Origin: CAZSDU01 sp964605775
GTDB taxonomy: Bacteria; Bacteroidota; Bacteroidia; Bacteroidales; FEN-979
NCBI GenBank assembly: GCA_964605775.1
Contig: CAZSDU010000011.1
Location: 16,542-80,541, forward strand
DNA length: 64,000 nucleotides
Reading direction: 5' to 3'
Each line of letters begins with the position of its first letter. The first letter of the stretch is position 1. The notes beneath the pieces were generated by a model, which saw only the letters and a list, made by a program, of their open reading frames with translations, was not told the DNA's origin and did not search any database. The translations under genes were made by a program, and so were the position numbers. Below are positions 1 to 7,420 of this stretch, piece by piece.

Positions 1-781
1 ATTTATCTGGAGAAATGGTCGCTTCGGGGTAAAAGGAATGTATGTATCCGGAGCAGTGTGAAACCATGGTTATTTGCTCATGTTCAAGGGCACGGCGTGC
101 CAGGGCGGAAAGTTCGGTCCCGTTAAACCACATGGATTTTGTCACGATGCGACGATTATTCGTCAGAATACCATCATCAAGCAGAATAAAATTCTGAGCG
201 TGTAACGGAGTTCCCATCAAAAATATCTTTTCAAGTGGAATTCCTGCCACGATAAACAATGCAGCGGCATAAAGACAGGCCAGGGAAACACATTCCCCTG
301 CTCCGATCTCATGATTTTCTTTATACCGGAAAGCATTCATAGCCTCAATGGTTTCTGTTTTCCAGTATGGAATAATATCCGTATCGTATTTATCCAACCC
401 GAAATGCCTGCGGATATCCATGTCGAAATAATATTTATCCCCCTCGTAGCCAAACAAAGCATTGGATCTGGAAAGCATATCCATATCCACAAAATCAGAA
501 AAACGGTTTATTTCTGTTTGCTTATCCGTCAACCCCCAGGTTTCCAGGTCGAGGTTAAACCCATAATGATCCATGATATATTGTTTAATCCGCTGGACTT
601 TTTTCAGGGGGCTCATTTTCATCACCCCCTTAAACCATGGGTCATTCCGCCATTTCCAGATTTCCGGAGACATGATATTGGCCAATACCAAAGAATAGAG
701 AAGTTCGGGAAAGATAAAAATCTCCATATCCGAAAGAGTAAAAGCCGAAGAGTATTTTTCAAGGATTTTCTTATCCATCAT
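1..781 (-). CDS. Transglutaminase-like hypothetical protein (C-terminus cut by window edge)
   Basis: An open frame runs from ATG at 781 to the window edge, about 260 residues, so the true C-terminus is not visible. The family was not recognised with certainty. Residues 160-203 hold a Cys-His-Asp pattern like a transglutaminase/cysteine-protease core: Cys164 in GAGECVSLACLYAAALF, His194 in GTPLHAQNFI and Asp202/203 in LLDDG. No signal peptide is visible, so a cytoplasmic location is likely. An exact -7 box lies only 4 bases upstream of the ATG, which predicts a nearly leaderless transcript. It is divergent from the ferritin-like gene at 842, with which it shares a 60-base promoter region. The presence of a gene is well supported; the enzymatic fold is a pattern-based inference. 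Confidence 0.75.
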   Translation of the reverse strand, partial: MMDKKILEKYSSAFTLSDMEIFIFPELLYSLVLANIMSPEIWKWRNDPWFKGVMKMSPLKKVQRIKQYIMDHYGFNLDLETWGLTDKQTEINRFSDFVDMDMLSRSNALFGYEGDKYYFDMDIRRHFGLDKYDTDIIPYWKTETIEAMNAFRYKENHEIGAGECVSLACLYAAALFIVAGIPLEKIFLMGTPLHAQNFILLDDGILTNNRRIVTKSMWFNGTELSALARRALEHEQITMVSHCSGYIHSFYPEATISPDK

Positions 782-785
782 GTTG

Positions 786-793
786 CAAAGATA
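786..793 (-). promoter_or_regulatory. -7 promoter box TATCTTTG
   Basis: Exact match to the Bacteroidota TAnnTTTG -7 element on the minus strand, 4 bases from the ATG at 781. The transcript would begin at or very near the start codon. Confidence 0.55.
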
Positions 794-820
794 AGTAGTT
801 TGAAAATATCGGAAATATCT

Positions 821-828
821 TAAATTTG
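821..828 (+). promoter_or_regulatory. -7 promoter box TAAATTTG
   Basis: Exact TAnnTTTG element 13 bases before the ATG at 842. It is divergent from the box at 786-793. Confidence 0.55.
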
Positions 829-841
829 TAAGGTTAAAATA

Positions 842-1309
842 ATGCTCATGCATTTTTCCGGGGGAGAGATCATCGCTATTGCTGTTCGGATCGAAGAAAA
901 TGGTCATGCGTTTTATTCGGCTGCCGCTGAATTATTTCAGTATCCCCATGACTGCAAAAATCTTTTTCTCGACCTGGCTGAAAAAGAAGTGATGCATATT
1001 GCCATTTGCCAGAAGCTGGCAGAACTTTTTAAATTGGAAATTCCGGAAATAAGCAAAGACGAACCCTCTGACTCCCTCTATCGACTGTCTGAAATCCATA
1101 TTTTCGGAGAAAAAGACTCCGGTTTGCAACGGATAAAAACCATTCAGACCCCGAAACAAGCTTTAGAAATTGCTTATCAGTTTGAAATCGACTGTGTTTC
1201 TTTTTATACTGAGCTTGCCAAACGGACGCGCTTTGATTCCAGGCGCCTGATACGGCAAATCATACAGGAGGAGAAAGAGCATGCCGCAGAGATCAAGCGT
1301 TTTTTATAA
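842..1309 (+). CDS. Ferritin-like diiron (rubrerythrin-type) protein
   Basis: 155 residues form the two E..ExxH halves of a ferritin-like four-helix bundle: Glu18/19 in RIEENGHAFY, Glu49-x-x-His52, Glu115 in YQFEIDCVSFY and Glu144-x-x-His147. These are the ligands expected for a diiron centre. There is no C-terminal rubredoxin domain with paired CxxC motifs, so it is a rubrerythrin-like domain alone and not a classical rubrerythrin. The likely role is oxidative-stress or iron handling in the cytoplasm, inferred from the fold. ATG 842 and ATG 848 are both possible starts; 842 is 13 bases from a -7 box. It converges on the purF-like gene with 5 bases between the stops. Confidence 0.85.
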   Translation: MLMHFSGGEIIAIAVRIEENGHAFYSAAAELFQYPHDCKNLFLDLAEKEVMHIAICQKLAELFKLEIPEISKDEPSDSLYRLSEIHIFGEKDSGLQRIKTIQTPKQALEIAYQFEIDCVSFYTELAKRTRFDSRRLIRQIIQEEKEHAAEIKRFL

Positions 1310-1314
1310 GTTTA

Positions 1315-2718
1315 TCAGAAATAACTCGACCCGTCCCAGCAATGGGTACATAATTTTTCTTTGGGCAGACCGATAGCTTGAACCAAGTCGTTCAGCAATT
1401 GATATTTCAGACTGCTGCAGCCCAGTTTTTTCCCTATATTTTTCACCATGGCATGATACCTGTCGGTGCCTGGGGTAGCATATTCATTCAGGTAAAGGTC
1501 TTCTCTCCCTTCCAGTTCTTTGATGGCCTGCCTGCCTGCGAGATCGAGAGAGGTACGGGAGCTTGAAAAATTCAGAAAATCGCAGGGAAAAATCAGGGTC
1601 GGACAAGCCGGCCTTACATGAACTTCTTTTGCTCCGTAAGCAGTAAGATTTATTACATTATCTTTAAGTTGAGTGCCTCTCACGATAGAATCATCACACA
1701 ATGCCAGTTTTTTTCCACGGATGATGTCCCGGATGGGGATCAGCTTCATTTTCGCAACCAGATCACGGGTTTCCTGGTTCTGGGGCATAAAACTTCGTGG
1801 CCAGGTTGGGGTATATTTCACATAAGCCCGTTTGTAAGGAATCTTTTTTTCATTTGAATACCCGATGGCATGAGCGACCCCTGAATCCGGCACCCCGCAT
1901 ACAAAATCCACCTCTTCCCGGTCACAACGTCCAAGTGCGGCCCCACACCGATAACGGCATTCTTCCACGTTAATATCTTCATAATAAGAACTCGGATAAC
2001 CGTAATAAACCCAGAGAAAAGTACAGATCTGCATTTTTTCGTTCGGTGGTCTCAGTTGTCTGAATCCTTCGGCAGTAACAAACAGTATCTCTCCAGGTCC
2101 AAGGAATTTTTCGACTTGAAAACCGGTATTGGCAAAAGAGGTTGTTTCAGAACTCAGGGCATAGGCGCCATCTTTTTTCCCAAGTATAAGGGGAGTTCGT
2201 CCAAGCTTATCCCTGGCGGCAAAAAGACCATTCTGAGTAAGCAGAACAAGGGTACAGGATCCTTTCAAACGGTCGAATACGTTTTCTATTCCATCCCTGA
2301 AAGTATCGCATTCATTGATTAGCAGAGCTACCATTTCCGACATGTTAACGCCTGTATGGCTTGTTTCAGAAAAATGAAGGTGCTTTTTCAAGGCATGTTC
2401 TGTCAGTTCACTAAGGTTGAAGATCCGTCCCACGGTAGCAATGGCATATTTTCCCAGATGGGAATGAATGAGCAAGGGCTGGGGATCCGTATCACTGATC
2501 ACGCCTATTCCGCTATTCCCCTTGAATGCATTCAATTCAGGCTCAAACTTTGTCCTGAAATAATTGTTTTCAAGGTTATGAATGGAGCGGGTAAAATTTT
2601 TTCCATCGAAAACAGCCAACCCTCCCCTTCTGGTGCCGAGGTGTGAATTGTAATCCGTTCCGTAAAACAGGTCTTTAACGCAATCATTTTGCGCAACGCT
2701 TCCAAATAATCCTCCCAT
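1315..2718 (-). CDS. Amidophosphoribosyltransferase-like protein lacking the N-terminal catalytic Cys
   Basis: 467 residues homologous to PurF: an N-terminal Ntn-type glutamine amidotransferase domain (about 1-220) and a phosphoribosyltransferase domain with the PRPP loop LALCDDSIVRGTQ (Asp342/Asp343) and a C-terminal LCTHCWDG cysteine motif. PurF normally begins Met-Cys-Gly and uses the processed Cys1 as nucleophile. Here the protein begins MGGLFG, so that Cys is Gly. The next cysteine is at 13, too far in to substitute. From memory, Bacteroidota carry a second PurF-like protein of this MGG type besides a normal PurF. Glutamine-dependent activity should therefore be absent, while an ammonia-dependent or unrelated PRPP role is possible. 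The frame is intact and conserved throughout, so this is not a pseudogene. Confidence 0.85.
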   Translation of the reverse strand: MGGLFGSVAQNDCVKDLFYGTDYNSHLGTRRGGLAVFDGKNFTRSIHNLENNYFRTKFEPELNAFKGNSGIGVISDTDPQPLLIHSHLGKYAIATVGRIFNLSELTEHALKKHLHFSETSHTGVNMSEMVALLINECDTFRDGIENVFDRLKGSCTLVLLTQNGLFAARDKLGRTPLILGKKDGAYALSSETTSFANTGFQVEKFLGPGEILFVTAEGFRQLRPPNEKMQICTFLWVYYGYPSSYYEDINVEECRYRCGAALGRCDREEVDFVCGVPDSGVAHAIGYSNEKKIPYKRAYVKYTPTWPRSFMPQNQETRDLVAKMKLIPIRDIIRGKKLALCDDSIVRGTQLKDNVINLTAYGAKEVHVRPACPTLIFPCDFLNFSSSRTSLDLAGRQAIKELEGREDLYLNEYATPGTDRYHAMVKNIGKKLGCSSLKYQLLNDLVQAIGLPKEKLCTHCWDGSSYF

Positions 2719-2843
2719 GGTGAATGTTTGTTAAATGCTGATTTTTAGCGAATTCTGAATTGAATTCGAGAAACTACCGTACTGATGATCTCAGATTTGC
2801 TTTCAAAGTAAAGAAATTTATTTTACGTGCCATAATTAATTTT

Positions 2844-2851
2844 TAATTTTG
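2844..2851 (+). promoter_or_regulatory. -7 promoter box TAATTTTG
   Basis: Exact TAnnTTTG element ending 4 bases before the cstA ATG at 2856. The transcript is predicted to be leaderless or nearly so. Confidence 0.55.
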
Positions 2852-2855
2852 AAGG

Positions 2856-4667
2856 ATGAATGCCGTCCCTCTCGTCATTGCTGCTCTCGCTATTTTTGCT
2901 CTGGCCTACCGTTACTATTTCGGGTTTATTGCTGCAAAAGTATTGACGCTTGACAACCAGAACGTCACTCCGGCCGGACGTTTATATGATGGTCAGAATT
3001 ATTATCCCATGAGTAAATGGGTTTTATTCGGTCATCATTTTGCAGCCATTGCAGGGGCCGGGCCCTTGGTAGGGCCGGTTCTTGCCTGTCAATTCGGGTA
3101 TTTTCCCGGTTTTGTATGGATGGTTGTCGGTGCAGTAATGGCCGGATCTGTGCATGATATGGTGATTCTGACGGCTTCTGTACGGCACGACGGGAAATCC
3201 CTGGCAGAGATCGCCAGGGCAGAAATCGGCAAGCTAACCAGCAGCATCACTACTTCCCTGGCTACTTTTTTGATTATCATCATTGCCATTGCGGGGCTGG
3301 GGCTGGTGGTCGTCAATGCCCTGAGTGAATCCTCCTGGGGGCTTTTCACTATTGCTTCCACCATTCCCATTGCTATTTTTATGGGAATATGGATGTTTCA
3401 GTTCAGGAAAGGCAGGGTGGTGGAGGCTACCATTATGGGTGTAATCCTGCTTTCAGCCTCCGTAATTTTCGGGAAGTATGTTCCTGAATCTTCTTTTGCC
3501 TCATGGTTTACTTATGATCATAAGACCCTTGCTCTTTTACTGGCCGGATATGGATTTTTCGCCTCCGTGTTACCTGTCTGGTTATTGCTTTCTCCCAGAG
3601 ACTACCTGAGTTCCATTATGAAACTGGGGGTGATCGCCATGCTGGCCATCGGCATTATCATTGTCGCCCCCAACTTAAAGATGCCTGCTTTCACTGCATT
3701 TATTCACGGGGGCGGGCCCATCATTCCCGGAACCCTTTTCCCCTACCTGTTCATCACCATAGCTTGCGGAGCCATATCCGGTTTTCATGCCCTCATCAGT
3801 TCGGGGACAACGCCGAAGATGATCATGAAAGAGTCGCACATCCGTCCTATCGCTGTCGGATCCATGCTTTCTGAAGGGCTGGTCAGCATTATGGCATTGA
3901 TTGCAGCCGCCAGTCTTCACCCCCTGGATTATTTCCAGATCAATGTTTCCCCTGAAAAATTTACCCAGATCCTTCCGCAGTTGCAGGCCATGGGCTTTAC
4001 CACGACAGAGCTTCCGAAACTGGCAGCCGAAGTGGGGGAAAACATTGCCGGAAGAGCAGGCGGAGCGGTTTCTCTGGCAGTTGGGATGGCACAAATATTC
4101 TCCTCTATTCCTGGTATGGATAAGTTAATGTCGTACTGGTATCATTTTGCCATCATGTTCGAGGCCTTGTTCATTCTCACTACCATAGATGCCGGAACCC
4201 GTGTGGCGCGTTTCATTTTACAGGAATTGATGGGAAAGGTTTATAAACCATTTTTAAAAACCACTTGGCTCCCTGGCAACCTGATATGTAGTGGAATAGT
4301 GGTTGTTTTTTGGGGTTATTTTATTTATACCGGTAGCGTTTCGACCATCTGGCCCATGTTTGGCGCAGCGAATCAATTGCTGGCCACCATTGCCCTGGCC
4401 ATAGGGACTTCCTACATCATCCATCGCGGAAACGCCAGGTATGCCTGGATTACCCTGATTCCATTGGCCTTTGTCGGCATTACCACCATCATTGCCGGGA
4501 TCATGAATATGACAGGAATTTACATTCCCCAGCTTTCCATTCCCGCCAGTCAGTTCAAGGGCATCATCAACCTCAGTCTGACCCTTGTTATTATGCTTTG
4601 CGTATTTGTCATTCTTTGGGATGCCATCCCTGCCTGGGTAAAAGCGATCAGGGGGGGGAAGGATTAG
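2856..4667 (+). CDS. cstA: Carbon starvation protein CstA family transporter
   Basis: 603 residues of a polytopic inner-membrane protein with the CstA signature near the N-terminus: conserved ALAYRYY, then GHHFAAIAGAGPLVGPVLACQFGY and GSVHDMVILTASVRHDGKS, followed by many hydrophobic segments. Family members import pyruvate or peptides on carbon limitation; which applies here cannot be told. It is shorter than E. coli CstA (about 700 residues) but matches the shorter CstA type. The ATG at 2856 is chosen because it lies directly after the -7 box. The gene appears to be transcribed alone; the next plus-strand material is a decayed T9SS protein. Confidence 0.9.
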   Translation: MNAVPLVIAALAIFALAYRYYFGFIAAKVLTLDNQNVTPAGRLYDGQNYYPMSKWVLFGHHFAAIAGAGPLVGPVLACQFGYFPGFVWMVVGAVMAGSVHDMVILTASVRHDGKSLAEIARAEIGKLTSSITTSLATFLIIIIAIAGLGLVVVNALSESSWGLFTIASTIPIAIFMGIWMFQFRKGRVVEATIMGVILLSASVIFGKYVPESSFASWFTYDHKTLALLLAGYGFFASVLPVWLLLSPRDYLSSIMKLGVIAMLAIGIIIVAPNLKMPAFTAFIHGGGPIIPGTLFPYLFITIACGAISGFHALISSGTTPKMIMKESHIRPIAVGSMLSEGLVSIMALIAAASLHPLDYFQINVSPEKFTQILPQLQAMGFTTTELPKLAAEVGENIAGRAGGAVSLAVGMAQIFSSIPGMDKLMSYWYHFAIMFEALFILTTIDAGTRVARFILQELMGKVYKPFLKTTWLPGNLICSGIVVVFWGYFIYTGSVSTIWPMFGAANQLLATIALAIGTSYIIHRGNARYAWITLIPLAFVGITTIIAGIMNMTGIYIPQLSIPASQFKGIINLSLTLVIMLCVFVILWDAIPAWVKAIRGGKD

Positions 4668-4690
4668 TCATATTCATAACGATTACTTTG

Positions 4691-4698
4691 TAATTTTG
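4691..4698 (+). promoter_or_regulatory. -7 promoter box TAATTTTG of the decayed gene
   Basis: Exact TAnnTTTG element 17 bases before the ATG at 4716, typical spacing for this genome. The promoter seems intact although the gene behind it is broken. Confidence 0.4.
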
Positions 4699-4715
4699 TG
4701 GTTTTAAAGCGTTTT

Positions 4716-4948
4716 ATGCAAAACAATAAAGAATACCGATACAATCCACCACGGTCTATCATCAGTGGAAATCCACCCTGCTGGAGGTTTATGATCTTTC
4801 AGGAAAAAAGGTCATGGAAAGAGAGGTGAAACAAGCGGAAAAAGAGATCATACTGGATATTTCAGGCTGGCAGAGAGGGATGTATGTATTCAGGCTGTTG
4901 TATAACAAGCAGGAAGTGGGGAATCAGAAGGTGGTGGTTACAGCGTAA
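4716..4948 (+). pseudogene. Remnant of a T9SS-secreted protein (C-terminal sorting domain only)
   Basis: A promoter and ATG at 4716 open a 37-codon frame that stops at 4827-4829. A different frame, open from 4730 and ending TAA 4946-4948, encodes LLEVYDLSGKKVMERE and then ISGWQRGMYVFRLLYNKQ...QKVVVTA. That is the typical end of a T9SS type A sorting domain (YDLSGK, GMYVFRL, K-V-V). The sorting-domain frame has no start codon and is offset from the ATG frame. I read this as an internally deleted, frameshifted gene that kept its promoter and its last 70 codons. The 379-base gap 4668-5046 is filled by this remnant and by the hairpin repeat that follows. Confidence 0.65.
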
Positions 4949-4953
4949 ACCAC

Positions 4954-5025
4954 TCCCCTTCTCCTTCAGGAGAAGGGGCTGGGGGATGAGGTGACTCTCC
5001 GTTAGGAGAAAGGGAAGAAGAAAAA
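4954..5025. repeat. Palindromic intergenic repeat, copy 1
   Basis: A perfect 10-base inverted repeat (CCCCTTCTCC at 4955-4964 and its complement at 4969-4978) with a 4-base loop. It is followed by GGGGGATGAGG and a weaker TCTCC/GGAGA hairpin at about 4997-5012. A related element lies at 55674-55710. It may act as a terminator for either side, but there is no clear U-tract. Confidence 0.55.
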
Positions 5026-5046
5026 CGGAATGATCAAATCATTTCT

Positions 5047-5850
5047 TTACTTCCGGTTAAGGCTTAACTGGTAATATTCCCAGGAAGTATAAATGCTTTT
5101 TACCGTCACCAGGGAAGAAGTATCCACGACAAACTCGCTGCAACCTATCGGGTGAGAAGGGTTGCCCCAGTCATACGTATATCCAAGCCGGGTCCAGGGG
5201 AAAGCGCTGGTGGACGAAGTATCATACTTATGTGCCATTTCATTCTGAAACCAGCTTATGTGTTTTATGCTTGCCGTTGAAGGAAAATAAAGATCTGCCT
5301 CGTGATCGGTAATTTCTGGGTCGGGAGTGGGACGAAACAGATTATGGGGATAAACCCAGAATTCGACAAAATAATCATTCTGTGTATCAGGGGGCATCCC
5401 AAGAATTTGAGCAATACGCAGATGCAGGGTCGTCTGATTGGAAAATGTATTTTTCTTCAAGAAATCCAGCATCTGGGGAGCTGTTGTAATCCACGACATA
5501 TAAGCCTGGTTATTGTTCGTTTTGAAAGTTTGTCCGAGGGGCCAGTATTGGGTTGAACTTTGTTTCATCCAGGAAACAACCAGCAGCCGTATGTTTCCTG
5601 CTGAATCAGGCGACCAGTATAGGTTTCCCGGGCCTGCCGTACTATCGCCATAATAAGTCACGGCCACCAGATTTCTGTAAATCTCATATGGCTCCACGGT
5701 TTTTGCATCGATCACTGCCAGTTTATACTGTTTTTTCAGGGAAGCCATATCCGCTCCCACCGGCAGATAACTTGTTTTTTCCTTGCTGCAACCCGAAAAT
5801 AACAACACGGAAAAAAAGAATAAATACACAAACAAATTGATCTTTTTCAT
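5047..5850 (-). CDS. Lipoprotein of unknown function
   Basis: 267 residues starting with a lipoprotein signal peptide: MKK, a hydrophobic stretch and the lipobox LFSGC with Cys21. The mature part is rich in Trp, Tyr, Ser and Thr and has no motif I recognise. Its composition (WSPDSAGNIRLLVVSW, YDTSSTSAFPWTRLGYTYDW) suggests an exported all-beta protein anchored to the outer membrane or periplasmic face. It lies 35 bases before the symporter gene end on the same strand, but is probably transcribed separately. No clear -7 box was found in front of it. Presence as a gene is well supported; function is unknown. Confidence 0.8.
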   Translation of the reverse strand: MKKINLFVYLFFFSVLLFSGCSKEKTSYLPVGADMASLKKQYKLAVIDAKTVEPYEIYRNLVAVTYYGDSTAGPGNLYWSPDSAGNIRLLVVSWMKQSSTQYWPLGQTFKTNNNQAYMSWITTAPQMLDFLKKNTFSNQTTLHLRIAQILGMPPDTQNDYFVEFWVYPHNLFRPTPDPEITDHEADLYFPSTASIKHISWFQNEMAHKYDTSSTSAFPWTRLGYTYDWGNPSHPIGCSEFVVDTSSLVTVKSIYTSWEYYQLSLNRK

Positions 5851-5885
5851 GCTACATCTATTTAAGTTTCAGTATATTATTAACT

Positions 5886-7289
5886 TTAATTAACGCCTGA
5901 TTCCTCACTCCCAAATCCTAATTCCTCATTGATCTCCAGTTCTCCTTCCCACCTTGCTATCACGGCTGTTGCCAGGCAGTTACCGATCACATTGGTAGCC
6001 GTTCGGGCCATATCCATCAACTCATCGATCCCTAAAATAATAAAGATCGGCCATACCGGAAGTCCGAAATTGGTGGCCGTTCCCAGCAAAATCACCAGAG
6101 AAGCCCTGGGAACGCCTGCCACTCCTTTGCTGGTGAGCATCAGGGTAAGCATCATGATCATCTGGGTTTCCAATGAAAGATGTATCCCGGCTATCTGGGC
6201 AACAAAAATAGAAGCCATGGCAAGATATAAGGTTGTGCCATCAAGGTTGAAACTATATCCTGTCGGGATGACAAAAGCAACTATTTTCCGTGGTACGCCA
6301 AAGCGTTCCATATTCTCCATAGCGATGGGCAAGGCTGCTTCGCTGCTGGTCGTGGCAAAAGCCAGGGTGGCCGGCTTCAGCACTGCCCTGAAGAATTTCC
6401 GGATGGGGATTTTCAGCATCAACATCACCGGGATAAACACCAGCAAAATAAGCGCAAGCAAGGAAACATACAGGGTGGCCAGCAATTGTCCCAAATTGAT
6501 CAGTATGCCGAGTCCCATATGACCGACGCTGTACGCAATGGCTGCAAAAACCGCAAAGGGAGCGAAGTACATGATCATGTTGGTGAACTTAAACATGACT
6601 TCAGATAAAGCCTCTGCAAAATTGACCATGGGTCTGCGGTATTTTTCTTTCACCATGGCCACTGCAATTCCAAACAGTATGCTGAAAACCACGATCTGTA
6701 GTACCTGGCCTTCGGCAATCGATTTGGCAATGTTTTCAGGGAAGACATGCAGGATGATTTCTTCCCAGCTTTGTTTATGAACTTCCGGCAATACCCCGTG
6801 GGTCATGGCAGGAGGAAGCGTCACACCCAGGCCGGCTCCGCTGATATTAATGGCGGCCAACCCGATAAAAAGGGCAATGGTGGAAACAATTTCAAAATAC
6901 AATATTGACTTCCAGCCCATTCTTCCAACCTGTTTCAGGTCGGAATGTCCTGCTATCCCTACGACAAGGGTTCCGAATAACAAAGGAGCAATAATGGTCT
7001 TGATCAGGCTCAGGAAAATTTTGCTGATCAGGTTAAGATGAATGGCAATTTCATGGAAATCATGACCGAATTCTACCCCGGACAGCATGCTCACAAAAAT
7101 CCAGGTCGTCAGACTTTTCTTTTTAACCGCAAAAAGAAAATAAAATGCAATGGGAATCCATCGAATGACCGACAAAAACCATTCCGGAAAACCGACGTTC
7201 AAGCAGTAGTTTGCTGATTGGAATACCAAGGCAAGCGTAAAAGTTAAGAAGAATCCTGCCAGTATCTTTTTCCGGCTGAACTGTCTCAT
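5886..7289 (-). CDS. Dicarboxylate/amino acid:cation symporter (DAACS family)
   Basis: 467 residues of a GltP/DctA-type secondary transporter. The family hallmarks are in order: a Ser-rich hairpin ATTSSEAALPIAMENM, GYSFNLDGTTLY in TM7, SKGVAGVPRAS in HP2, and DELMDMARTATNVIGN in TM8, the substrate and cation site. Such proteins import glutamate, aspartate or C4-dicarboxylates with H+ or Na+ across the inner membrane. Which substrate cannot be read from the sequence. The first 45 residues (MRQFSRKK plus hydrophobic segment) fit TM1 and support the ATG at 7289. An exact -7 box lies 23 bases upstream. The gene seems monocistronic. Confidence 0.9.
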   Translation of the reverse strand: MRQFSRKKILAGFFLTFTLALVFQSANYCLNVGFPEWFLSVIRWIPIAFYFLFAVKKKSLTTWIFVSMLSGVEFGHDFHEIAIHLNLISKIFLSLIKTIIAPLLFGTLVVGIAGHSDLKQVGRMGWKSILYFEIVSTIALFIGLAAINISGAGLGVTLPPAMTHGVLPEVHKQSWEEIILHVFPENIAKSIAEGQVLQIVVFSILFGIAVAMVKEKYRRPMVNFAEALSEVMFKFTNMIMYFAPFAVFAAIAYSVGHMGLGILINLGQLLATLYVSLLALILLVFIPVMLMLKIPIRKFFRAVLKPATLAFATTSSEAALPIAMENMERFGVPRKIVAFVIPTGYSFNLDGTTLYLAMASIFVAQIAGIHLSLETQMIMMLTLMLTSKGVAGVPRASLVILLGTATNFGLPVWPIFIILGIDELMDMARTATNVIGNCLATAVIARWEGELEINEELGFGSEESGVN

Positions 7290-7312
7290 ACAGTGAAAAA
7301 TCTTGAATCAAT

Positions 7313-7320
7313 CAAATGTA
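7313..7320 (-). promoter_or_regulatory. -7 promoter box TACATTTG
   Basis: Exact TAnnTTTG element on the minus strand, 23 bases from the symporter ATG at 7289. Confidence 0.5.
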
Positions 7321-7395
7321 ATGAGAAATGTAAAATAAACCTTCATGTAGTCTCGGATAAAATGCAATTTTTACGGGAGTTTAAAAAATGTCATG

Positions 7396-7403
7396 TATAT
7401 TTG
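7396..7403 (+). promoter_or_regulatory. -7 promoter box TATATTTG
   Basis: Exact TAnnTTTG element 17 bases before ATG 7421. Because it lies after the upstream in-frame ATG at 7388, it decides the start of the GPP34-like gene. Confidence 0.55.
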
Positions 7404-7420
7404 AATCTTTATTTTGCCCC

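Noticed and set aside
311..823. 170-codon plus-strand frame at the left end
   Set aside because: It is the shadow of the minus-strand gene 1-781, whose codon use, promoter and Cys/His/Asp pattern are far better.
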